23,062 nt of DNA. Origin: DASZCR01 sp035942915 (lineage in GTDB: Bacteria; Acidobacteriota; Blastocatellia; Pyrinomonadales; Pyrinomonadaceae). Of the stretch, positions 7,458-14,555 are shown piece by piece (the first letter of the stretch is position 1; each line of letters begins with the position of its first letter). The position numbers were made by a program, and so were the translations under genes. The stretch lies in assembly GCA_035942915.1 (NCBI GenBank), contig DASZCR010000020.1, forward strand, positions 1-23,062, written 5' to 3'. Below the pieces are notes generated by a model. The model was not told where the DNA came from, made no database searches, and worked only from the letters and a program-made list of their open reading frames with translations.

Positions 7458-8348
7458 TTAACTTGTCGCGGCCGTCAGGTCGGCGACCGAGACGGGGATG
7501 TCTACTATCTCCCACGCGCGGTCGTTGCGTAGCAGCTTCGACATCAGCATTGCGTGCAGGATGTGTCCGCTGCGTTCGGCGCGTACGCGACCGAGGAGGG
7601 GCATCCCCAGCAGCGCGAGGTCGCCGACGATGTCGAGGATTTTGTGACGGACGAACTCGTCGCGCCGCCTGAGCGGGTCTTCGTTGAGCATGCCGTCGGG
7701 GGTGAGGACGATGGCGTTCGAGAGCGAGCCGCCGCGAATCAGGTTGGCGCGTCGGAGCGCCTCTATCTCTTCAGTGAAGCCGAAGGTGCGCGCGGGCGAA
7801 ATCTCGCGCGCGTAGGACTCTCTGTCGAGCGCGTCGAAGCGGAAACGCTGCGTGCCGATGAGCGGGTGCTTGAAGTCTATCAGACAGTCTATCTCGTAGC
7901 CCTCGTAAGGCTCGACCGCCATCAGACGCGCGCCCTGCTCGACCGAGACGCGTTCGACGACGCGCAGAGCGCGCCGCGCCGCCGGTTGCTCGACCAGACC
8001 GGCGCGCTCGACCATCTCTGTGAACGCGTCGGCCGAGCCGTCCATGATGGGAAGTTCGAGGTTATCGACATCGACGTAGGCGTTATCGATGCCGCCGCCG
8101 CGCAAGGCCGAAAGCAGATGTTCGACCGTCGAGAGCATGACGCCCTTGCGCATCAGCGTCGTCGCGTAGCTGCAATGCGCGATGCACTCGACGGTCGCGG
8201 GAATCTCGAAGTCGTCGAGGTCTGTGCGGACGAAGACGTAGCCTGTGTCGGGCGGTGCGGGACGCAGACGCAAGTGCACCGGCACGGCCGTATGAAGACC
8301 GAGGCCGCTCGTTTCGACGGGCGCGGCGATAGTCGTTTGTTTAATCAA
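7458..8348 (-). CDS. lpxC: UDP-3-O-acyl-N-acetylglucosamine deacetylase
   Basis: Zinc hydrolase catalysing the committed step of lipid A synthesis, removing acetate from UDP-3-O-acyl-GlcNAc. The 296-residue product (E. coli 305) has GLGLH at 15-19, the catalytic Glu/zinc His pair in STVEHLLSAL (E76, H77), the HKILDIVGDL motif with zinc ligands H235 and D239, and the general-acid His in GHILHAMLMSKLL (H262). All match known LpxC residues. I place the start at the TTG at 8348, because the E. coli protein begins MIKQRTL and here the frame reads (TTG)IKQTTI. The frame stays open to a TTG at 8459, which would add 37 residues without homology; neither start has a convincing ribosome site. It is transcribed away from the DUF983 gene. 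Confidence 0.9.
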   Translation of the reverse strand: MIKQTTIAAPVETSGLGLHTAVPVHLRLRPAPPDTGYVFVRTDLDDFEIPATVECIAHCSYATTLMRKGVMLSTVEHLLSALRGGGIDNAYVDVDNLELPIMDGSADAFTEMVERAGLVEQPAARRALRVVERVSVEQGARLMAVEPYEGYEIDCLIDFKHPLIGTQRFRFDALDRESYAREISPARTFGFTEEIEALRRANLIRGGSLSNAIVLTPDGMLNEDPLRRRDEFVRHKILDIVGDLALLGMPLLGRVRAERSGHILHAMLMSKLLRNDRAWEIVDIPVSVADLTAATS

Positions 8349-8446
8349 GCTTGGGGTTTGAACCTTTCGCGTGCGGCTTCGGGGAGGCGCGGCGCAAAGT
8401 TTTGACGAACGTTCGGCGAAAGAGGATGGCAAGGCTCGTGCCGCAT

Positions 8447-8467
8447 GGTCAGTGGTCAAAACTGACC
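8447..8467. promoter_or_regulatory. operator-like dyad between lpxC and the DUF983 gene
   Basis: GGTCAGT (8447-8453) and ACTGACC (8461-8467) form a perfect 7-base dyad around a 7-base centre, which itself starts with another GGTCA. It lies about 100 bases upstream of the preferred lpxC start in the divergent gap. The rest of this 287-base gap (8349-8635) shows only a possible extended -10, TGCTAAAGT at 8577-8585, on the plus strand. The regulator, if any, is unknown. Confidence 0.35.
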
Positions 8468-8635
8468 GTCAAACGGCGTCGGGCAAAACCGCTTTGTAGC
8501 CGATAAGCGACAGAGAGACGTGCGACCTGCGGCACATGCGCCACACGCGACCGATGCCTGCGCGGTCGCCAATGTCTGCTAAAGTAGCTCGCATCCTTTG
8601 CGCGAAGAAGAGCGGGGCGGAAAGCGTCGGACGAG

Positions 8636-9007
8636 ATGAAGGCTACTCCCTTGCAGGTGTTGAGGCGTTCTCTGAGGCTGCGGTGTCCTGTGTGCGGCGG
8701 GGCGTCCATCGTCGAGCGGCCGTTTCACGTCCGGCATCATTGCCCTGCGTGTCGTGCGCTGTTCAAGCGCGAGGAGGGGTTCTTCGTCGGAGCCATCGCC
8801 ATTAACCTCGTCACGACAGAGGCCGTGATTCTCCTCGTCTATCTCGCTTCGCTCCCCTTTGTCGAGACGCATTTTCAGATGCTGCTGAACGTCATGCTCG
8901 TCCTCGCGCTCGTCTTTCCCATCGTCTTCTATCATCACAGTTGGAGTTTGTGGCTCGGCTTCGACCACGTCGTCGAAACGCTTCCCGTGTACGAGGGGAC
9001 GGACTGA
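8636..9007 (+). CDS. DUF983 membrane protein with zinc ribbon
   Basis: 123-residue protein of the DUF983 family, function unknown. The N-terminus is basic and has two Cys pairs, CPVCGG (18-23) and CPAC near 37-40, spaced as a zinc ribbon. A GFFVGAIAINL segment leads into two hydrophobic membrane helices (about 50-72 and 84-100), ending in a short Glu/Asp-rich tail. This order of zinc ribbon then two helices is the family hallmark. Length is typical. GGACGAG overlaps the region just before the ATG but is too close to be a good ribosome site. It lies 67 bases upstream of polA on the same strand; I see no functional link. Confidence 0.82.
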   Translation: MKATPLQVLRRSLRLRCPVCGGASIVERPFHVRHHCPACRALFKREEGFFVGAIAINLVTTEAVILLVYLASLPFVETHFQMLLNVMLVLALVFPIVFYHHSWSLWLGFDHVVETLPVYEGTD

Positions 9008-9035
9008 GGCGCACGCCCAAGCCGCGCACGCGTGC

Positions 9036-9065
9036 TTGTCACTCGTCGGCGTCTTTCCTTATCAT
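9036..9065 (+). promoter_or_regulatory. predicted polA promoter, possibly leaderless
   Basis: TTGTCA (9036-9041), an 18-base spacer, then TATCAT (9060-9065). Start of transcription would fall near 9072, only about three bases before the polA ATG at 9075, and no Shine-Dalgarno sequence precedes that ATG. Both facts together suggest a leaderless message. Consensus-based prediction. Confidence 0.45.
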
Positions 9066-9074
9066 CGAATCAAC

Positions 9075-11816
9075 ATGCCATCGAAAAAAGCCGCCAAGCC
9101 CAAAGAGCCGACCGAGCGGGTCTTTCTCATCGACTCGTTCTCGCACATCTTCCGCGCCTTCTTCGCCCCGATGGGCGGACGCATGGAGCCTTTGACGAAC
9201 AGTCAGGGACAGGTGACGCAGGCCGTCTTCGTCTTCACGAACATGCTCCGCAAACTGCTCGCAGACGAGAAGCCGCATTACATCGCCGCCGTCTTCGAGT
9301 CGGAGATTCCGACCTTTCGACACGAGATGTCGGCCGACTACAAGGCGCACCGCGCGGAGATGCCCGACGAGTTGCAATCGCAGATTCCTTACATCATGCG
9401 CGTCTGCGAGGTCTACAACGTGCCTCTGCTGAATGTTCCCGGCTTCGAGGCCGACGACGTTATCGGCACGCTCGCCGTGCAGGCGGCCGAGCAGGGCTTG
9501 CAGGCCGTCATCGTCTCGAACGACAAGGACATGTGCCAACTCGTGCGCGACCCGTGGATTGTCTGCATGCGTCAGAACTCGCAGAACGTCAAACGCAAAG
9601 AGCCAGTCCCGCCCGTCGAGTGGTGCGATGAGGCGTGGGTCGAACAGAAGTTCGGCGTCCCGCCGACGCAGATTACGGAACTGCTCGGACTGATGGGCGA
9701 CGCGGTTGACAACATCCCCGGCGCGCCCGGCATCGGCGCGAAAGGCGCGGTGCAAATCGTCAAACAGTTCGGCTCGATAGAGAGGGCGCTCGAAGGTTGG
9801 GAGGAGGTCAAGCACAAGACCTACCGCGAGTCGCTCAGAGACAACGCCGAGATTATCCTTCAGTCGAAGGAGTTGGCGACGATTAAGACGGACGTGAACA
9901 TCAAACTCGACCTCGAAAAGCTTGAGTGTAAGGCTCCGAACCGCGCCGCCGCCTACGCGCTCTTCCGCGAGTTGGAATTTCAGGCCCTGACGCGCGAGTT
10001 TGCCGACGCCGCTGCACAGGTGGATGCGGGTGTCGCTCCGCGCAACTACAGGCAGTTGAGAACGGCGGCCGAACTCGACAGCCTCGTCCGCAAACTCTGG
10101 GACGCAGAGAATTGGAGTTTCGCCGTCGCCGATTCGACGCCTGCGGGCGCGGGGCAACAGGCAGCGGCGCGCGATGGCGCGGGCGAACACCTGCCCACAG
10201 GACTCGCCATCTCGTCTGCGCCGAACACGGCCGCCTTTATCAACTTCGCAGAGTTCGAGGGCGGACGCGAGGCGGCGTTGCCGCTGCTGCGCGACGTGCT
10301 CACCAACGGTCTGCTCTCGAAGTCCGTCCACGACCTCAAACGCGCCGTCTCGCTGCTGGCGCCTCTCGACATCGAGCCTGAAGGCGTGACGGACGACACG
10401 CTGCTGGCCGCCTACCTGCTCGACCCCGTGCGCAGCCGCTACGAGTTGAGCGACCTGGCGCGCGAGGCCGTCGGCGCGGAAGGCTGGTCTGAGCCTCCCG
10501 ATGCGAGTTGGACGGCCGAACAGTGGCGCACGGCCGAAGCGGCCGACTTCACTGCGCAGGTCGCAGACGTGCTGCATGGACGTGTCCTCGAACAGGGACT
10601 CGAAGCCATCTACACAGAGATTGAACTGCCGCTCGCGCCGCTCCTCTATCGTATGGAGCGCGCAGGTCTGCGCGTTGACCCCGACGTGCTCGGCGAACTG
10701 TCGGCCGTCTTCGGCGCGGAGTTGGAGAAGCTGACGAAGCAGATACACAAGCTGGCCGGGCGCGAATTCAAGATTAGTTCTCCCAAACAGGTCGGGGAGG
10801 TGCTCGAAGAGCTCAACATCAGCAGCGGGCGCAAGACCTCGACCGGACAGGTCTCGACGAGCCGCGCCGTGCTCGACGAACTGGCGCAACAGTATGAACT
10901 GCCGCGCCTCATCATCGAATACCGCGAACTCGACAAACTAAAGACGACCTATGCCGACTCGCTCCCGCATCAAATCGGCGCGGACGGTCGCATCCACAGC
11001 CAACTCAACCAGACCGTCACGGCGACCGGGCGACTTTCGTCGAGCGAGCCTAACTTGCAGAACATCCCCATCCGCACCGAACTCGGACGCCGCATCCGCC
11101 GCGCCTTCATCCCTGAGAAGGGCGCGCTCTTCGTCTCGGCCGACTACTCGCAGTTGGAACTGCGCCTGCTCGCGCACATCACGCGCGACGAGAAGATGCT
11201 CGAAGCCTTCCAGAAGGGCGAGGACATCCACGCGCAGACGGCGCGCCTCGTCTTCGGCGCGAAGACCGACAAGGAACTGAAGGAGAAGCGTCGCTTCGCC
11301 AAGATAGTCAACTTCGCCATCGCCTACGCCATCGAACCGTTCGGCCTCTCGCAGCGCGTCGGCATCTCGCGCAAGGAAGCGCGTCAGGTCATCGACGACT
11401 TCTACAAGACCTACACGGGGGTGCGCGCCTTCATGGACGCCGTGCCCGAACAGGCGCGGCGCGAAGGTCTCGTCCGCTCCATCTACGGCCGGCTCCGCCC
11501 CGTCCCCGCCATCAACGACCGCAACGGCCAGATACGCGCGCGCGCCGAACGCGAGGCCATCAACATGCCGATTCAGGGCACGGCCAGCGACATCGTCAAG
11601 ATAGCGATGCTCAAGGTGGACGAGGCCTTGAGGCGCGAGAACTTCGAGGCGCGCATGGTGATGCAGGTGCACGACGAACTGCTGGTTGAAGCGCCGAAGG
11701 CGGAGGCCGAGCGCGTCGCCGCGCTCCTCAAACGCGAGATGGAGTCGGCCGTCGAACTCGACGTGCCGCTCGAAACAGAGGTCGGCATAGGCAAGAACTG
11801 GATGGATGTGAAATGA
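9075..11816 (+). CDS. polA: DNA polymerase I
   Basis: 913-residue family A polymerase used in repair and Okazaki-fragment processing. The N-terminal 5'-nuclease domain shows FLIDSFSHIFRAFFA (17-31) and the GFEADDVIGTLA and VSNDKDMCQLV motifs. The polymerase domain has motif A (SADYSQLELRLLAH), an altered motif B (NFAIAYA at 746-752 where most family members have NFG..YG) and motif C (VMQVHDELLVEAP). The middle 3'-5' exonuclease-like domain has apparently lost its metal ligands: the DxE of Exo I reads AVA (350-352), and the aspartates of Exo II and Exo III align with A424 and A489. It should therefore lack proofreading, as in Taq and Bacillus enzymes. The ATG at 9075 is chosen by homology and lacks a ribosome site. 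The stop is four bases before a heptad hairpin. Confidence 0.95.
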   Translation: MPSKKAAKPKEPTERVFLIDSFSHIFRAFFAPMGGRMEPLTNSQGQVTQAVFVFTNMLRKLLADEKPHYIAAVFESEIPTFRHEMSADYKAHRAEMPDELQSQIPYIMRVCEVYNVPLLNVPGFEADDVIGTLAVQAAEQGLQAVIVSNDKDMCQLVRDPWIVCMRQNSQNVKRKEPVPPVEWCDEAWVEQKFGVPPTQITELLGLMGDAVDNIPGAPGIGAKGAVQIVKQFGSIERALEGWEEVKHKTYRESLRDNAEIILQSKELATIKTDVNIKLDLEKLECKAPNRAAAYALFRELEFQALTREFADAAAQVDAGVAPRNYRQLRTAAELDSLVRKLWDAENWSFAVADSTPAGAGQQAAARDGAGEHLPTGLAISSAPNTAAFINFAEFEGGREAALPLLRDVLTNGLLSKSVHDLKRAVSLLAPLDIEPEGVTDDTLLAAYLLDPVRSRYELSDLAREAVGAEGWSEPPDASWTAEQWRTAEAADFTAQVADVLHGRVLEQGLEAIYTEIELPLAPLLYRMERAGLRVDPDVLGELSAVFGAELEKLTKQIHKLAGREFKISSPKQVGEVLEELNISSGRKTSTGQVSTSRAVLDELAQQYELPRLIIEYRELDKLKTTYADSLPHQIGADGRIHSQLNQTVTATGRLSSSEPNLQNIPIRTELGRRIRRAFIPEKGALFVSADYSQLELRLLAHITRDEKMLEAFQKGEDIHAQTARLVFGAKTDKELKEKRRFAKIVNFAIAYAIEPFGLSQRVGISRKEARQVIDDFYKTYTGVRAFMDAVPEQARREGLVRSIYGRLRPVPAINDRNGQIRARAEREAINMPIQGTASDIVKIAMLKVDEALRRENFEARMVMQVHDELLVEAPKAEAERVAALLKREMESAVELDVPLETEVGIGKNWMDVK

Positions 11817-11820
11817 TAGC

Positions 11821-11914
11821 GATAGGTGATAAGTGATAGGTGATAAGTGATGGGTGATAGGTGATAGGAGAAAGACGGTTTTTACCTATCACCTATCACC
11901 CATCACCTATCACC
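11821..11914. repeat. heptamer-built inverted repeat (hairpin family member 3, the clearest)
   Basis: Seven tandem 7-base units (GATAGGT, GATAAGT, GATAGGT, GATAAGT, GATGGGT, GATAGGT, GATAGGA; 11821-11869) form the left side. Bases 11839-11868 pair with 11885-11914 at 29 of 30 positions. The 16-base loop contains AAAGACGGTTTTT, whose ends can pair. The repeat starts four bases after the polA stop and ends 15 bases before the kinase ATG, so it fills nearly the whole intergenic gap. A T5 run lies in the loop, not after the stem, so it is not a classical intrinsic terminator. Confidence 0.9.
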
Positions 11915-11929
11915 CCTTTCCATCTTCTT

Positions 11930-13855
11930 ATGGCAGAGCCGGGGAAAAGAGAGACGGGGCGCGTGGTCTATAGTCGTCTTGGAGGGGCGGGCGACGAGGG
12001 CGACGGTGCGTCGAAGGCGAGAGGGGAGCGCAAGGGCGAGCAGCCCCCCGCGTCGGCGTCTTCAACTGCCGCGTCGGCGCGGGGCGTCGAGCACCCTTCG
12101 CTCGTGCCGACGCTGGTGGCGTTGCTGGTCGGCTTTGCGCTGCTGCTCGTGCTCGTCTTTGTGCTCGGTACATTGAGCGTGGGGCGTTTGCAGACTATCA
12201 GCACGCGTTCGCTCGAAGATGAGCGGCGTTATAACGACACGGTCAACGTTCTGCTGAAGCTACGCAACGGCCTCTACAATCTCGACAACGAGGCGCGCAT
12301 TCGCGGGCGCGTCGAGGCGGGCACGGAGGGCGTCCTTCAACCGCCCGGACAGCTTCGCTTGCGTAAGGCGCAGACAGAGGTGAGAGAGCTGCTGCCGTCT
12401 TACGACCGTCTGCCGGTGGCGCAGACCGAGAAGGGCGCGCAGTTTCGACGAGACCTCGAAGAGTATCTCGCCATCACAGGCGATTCGACGCGCTACAACC
12501 TCGAAGGCTTCGAGTCGTTTCGTAAGGTCGAGCCGGAATTGAGCGCGCTGCTCGCGGAGACGGGCGAGCGGCGCGAGGCCGTAACGGCGCAGCGCGACGA
12601 CTCGCTCGAACGCGCCAAGCAGGCCATCAACCTGCTCAAGTGGCTCGCCGTCTTGACCGGCCTCGTCGTCGCCGCCGGGACAATCTGGGAGGTACAGCGT
12701 CGCTTCCGGCAGTTGCGCCGCAGCCTCGTCGAAGTGAGGCGCGAACGGCAGTTCAACGCGCAGATGCTCGAAGGCATGGTCAGCGCGATTGCGGCCATTG
12801 ACGGCGAAGACCGACTGCGCAGCGCCAACGCGGCCTTCTTTGAACTGTTCCCCGAAGCGCAGCCCGGTGCCTCCGTCCACGAACATGTCGCCTCGCCGGA
12901 GGCCGGACAGATGTTGAAAGCCGCGCTCTCGACGCATGTCGACCGCGCGACCTATCGCGGGCGCTGGCTGCTGCCGGGAGCATCCGGCGGCAACGGCTCC
13001 GCGCCGAAGCAACGCTCCTTCGATGTCTACTCGTCGCCGCTGGAAATCGACGGCGGGGCAGGCCAACTGCTCGCGCTCGTCGACGTGACGGAAGCGGCTG
13101 AGGCCGAGACCGAATTGCGTCGTCAGGAGTCGCTCGCCGCCGTCGGGCAGGCGGCCGCGCAGGTCGCGCACGAGATTAAGAATCCATTGGGGAGCATCCG
13201 CCTCGGCGTCGCCATGCTGCGCGACATGACGCAGGACAAGGAGGCCATCACGACCATCGACCTTGTCGAGCGCGGCATCGACCACCTGAGCAAACTGACG
13301 CTCGACGTGACGCAGTTCTCACGCCGACGACAACTGACGCTCTCGGAGACGGACTTGCACGAACTGCTCGATGCGAGCCTCGACCTCGTCGCTGACAAGG
13401 TCAGAGAGAAACGCACGCAGGTGGAGAAGCATCTGTCTGCCGAACCGCTGACGGGACGTTGGGACGAAGACCTTCTGCGTCAAGTCTTCGTCAACCTGCT
13501 GGCGAACGCGATGGACGCCTCGCCCGAAGGGGCTGTCGTCGCGCTCACGACCGAGCGCGTGTCGGCCGACCCGGCGGCGAAGCCGGACGAGCCGACGCCG
13601 CGCGTGCGTGCGGTCGCGTGCGCGCGCGTGTCCGTGACGGACAGGGGCGCGGGGATGGACGAGGCGACGCGTGCGCGCATCTTTGAGCCGTTTTTTACGA
13701 CGAAGAAGAAGGGGACGGGGCTTGGCCTCGCCATCGCCAAGCAGATTGTCGAGCAGCACGGCGGGCGGATAAGCGTCACGAGCCGCGTCGGCGAAGGCAC
13801 AACCTTCACGGTTGACCTGCCGCTTGCGCCGGAGGCGGCGACCGCCGCCGGTTAA
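11930..13855 (+). CDS. membrane PAS-domain sensor histidine kinase
   Basis: 641-residue two-component kinase. A cytoplasmic basic, Ala/Ser/Gly-rich tail is followed by TM1 (about 58-82), a helical extracytoplasmic sensor of about 150 residues, TM2 (about 235-255), a short coiled coil in place of a recognisable HAMP, a PAS-like domain (about 275-395), and the catalytic core: H box with H414 in VAHEIKNPLGSIRLG, N box NLLANAMDAS (522-531), G1 DRGAGMDE, F box FEPFFTTK and G2 GTGLGLAIAKQ. All catalytic motifs look intact. No response regulator is adjacent, so its partner is unknown. The ATG at 11930 has no Shine-Dalgarno; the open frame upstream runs through the hairpin arm. Its stop overlaps the stop of the convergent PYP-like gene by four bases (13852-13855). 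Confidence 0.9.
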   Translation: MAEPGKRETGRVVYSRLGGAGDEGDGASKARGERKGEQPPASASSTAASARGVEHPSLVPTLVALLVGFALLLVLVFVLGTLSVGRLQTISTRSLEDERRYNDTVNVLLKLRNGLYNLDNEARIRGRVEAGTEGVLQPPGQLRLRKAQTEVRELLPSYDRLPVAQTEKGAQFRRDLEEYLAITGDSTRYNLEGFESFRKVEPELSALLAETGERREAVTAQRDDSLERAKQAINLLKWLAVLTGLVVAAGTIWEVQRRFRQLRRSLVEVRRERQFNAQMLEGMVSAIAAIDGEDRLRSANAAFFELFPEAQPGASVHEHVASPEAGQMLKAALSTHVDRATYRGRWLLPGASGGNGSAPKQRSFDVYSSPLEIDGGAGQLLALVDVTEAAEAETELRRQESLAAVGQAAAQVAHEIKNPLGSIRLGVAMLRDMTQDKEAITTIDLVERGIDHLSKLTLDVTQFSRRRQLTLSETDLHELLDASLDLVADKVREKRTQVEKHLSAEPLTGRWDEDLLRQVFVNLLANAMDASPEGAVVALTTERVSADPAAKPDEPTPRVRAVACARVSVTDRGAGMDEATRARIFEPFFTTKKKGTGLGLAIAKQIVEQHGGRISVTSRVGEGTTFTVDLPLAPEAATAAG

Positions 13856-14184
13856 ATCCGCTTGATGTGCATGAAGACCGACTCTTCGCCGTCAGCGCCG
13901 GTGCTCTCGCGCGTGCGCGCCAGCAGGATGCGCGCCGGGACGGTGACCGTGCCGACGTGGAAGATGAAGTCGAAGTTGAAGGCCGGAGCACGCCCGTGCA
14001 GGAAGTTGTTGACCTGCAACTCGAACTCCTTCGAGCCGGGGAACGAGGCGAGGTCTTTGAAGAAGTTGCGGCCGACGAAGCCGAGCCGCTCGCCCTGCTG
14101 GTCTTCCGGCTGATAGTAGAGAACCGTGCCGTCCGACCTCAGTTCGATAAGGCCGAAGAGAGGTTCGTCGCGAGGGGACTGCAT
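13852..14184 (-). CDS. stand-alone PYP-like PAS protein lacking the chromophore Cys
   Basis: 110-residue single-domain protein. From memory it aligns end to end with the PAS core of photoactive yellow protein: FGLIELRSDGTVLYY against FGAIQLDGDGNILQY, VGRNFFKDLASF against IGKNFFKDVAPC, SKEF against SPEF, and the final VFMHIKRI against WVFVKRV. The Tyr that hydrogen-bonds the chromophore is kept (Y24), but the Cys that binds p-coumaric acid is replaced by F48. It therefore cannot bind that chromophore by thioester and is probably a sensory or protein-binding PAS module. The start at 14184 is set by homology; the nearest GGAG is about 15 bases upstream. It is convergent with, and overlaps by four bases, the histidine kinase gene, which suggests but does not prove a link. 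Confidence 0.8.
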   Translation of the reverse strand: MQSPRDEPLFGLIELRSDGTVLYYQPEDQQGERLGFVGRNFFKDLASFPGSKEFELQVNNFLHGRAPAFNFDFIFHVGTVTVPARILLARTRESTGADGEESVFMHIKRI

Positions 14185-14496
14185 AACGGTGATTTTCTTT
14201 CTCCGTTCGACGCTTGAGATTGACAATCGCGGGCGCGTGAGGCAACCCCGCAAGGCAGGAAATTAGAAGGGCAGTCCTCCTTTTCAACAGAGTCCCGCCC
14301 TTCTCCCCCCTGTGCTCGTTCCGACCCCTTCACCTGTGAATCCGCGCGACGCGCGAGCAGTAAAGTCCGCACCACGCACCCTGAAAGCTCCCGCGTACGT
14401 TCGTCTTCGTTAGGAGAGGGAATCTAGCCGCGCACTATAGACGCCGCCACCGCGCCCTGTCAGTACGATAACGGACTAACACCGGGCAAAAGTAAC
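14185..14496. other. non-coding stretch, possible long leader of the PYP-like gene
   Basis: No convincing gene. It holds an 8-base inverted repeat, AGAAGGGC (14265-14272) with GCCCTTCT (14297-14304), enclosing a strong minus-strand AAGGAGG with no start codon in range, and the promoter described at 14434-14463. If that promoter serves the PYP-like gene, the transcript has a leader of about 240 bases. Confidence 0.4.
14434..14463 (-). promoter_or_regulatory. predicted sigma70-type promoter upstream of the PYP-like gene
   Basis: On the minus strand CTGACA (14463-14458) is followed by 18 bases and TATAGT (14439-14434), a close match to consensus. It points towards the PYP-like gene, with an expected start near 14427. 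Confidence 0.45.
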
Positions 14497-14549
14497 AAGG
14501 CGAGAGCGAAGATGAGAAGGAGCGTCCCGCCCATCTTCGCTCTCGCCTT
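14497..14549 (-). terminator. strong hairpin after the protease/hydrolase gene
   Basis: AAGGCGAGAGCGAAGATG (14497-14514) is perfectly complementary to 14532-14549, an 18-base-pair stem with a 17-base loop. On the minus strand it begins seven bases after the stop of the protease/hydrolase gene and is followed by GTTACTTTTGCCC, a weak T-rich tail. It probably ends that transcript and insulates the PYP-like gene's promoter region. Confidence 0.7.
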
Positions 14550-14555
14550 TGCGCT

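Noticed and set aside
9039..10889. Long minus-strand ORF of 616 residues opposite polA
   Set aside because: It is antisense to the well-supported polA frame, is Arg/His/Leu-rich without recognisable motifs, and is a common artefact of GC-rich codon use.
11821..11914. CRISPR array
   Set aside because: Units are 7 bases, contiguous with no spacers, and form an inverted repeat.
11861..11929. N-terminal extension of the kinase through the hairpin arm
   Set aside because: It starts at a GTG inside the repeat and would translate the heptads (LPITYHPSPITP); the homology and membrane topology begin after the ATG at 11930.
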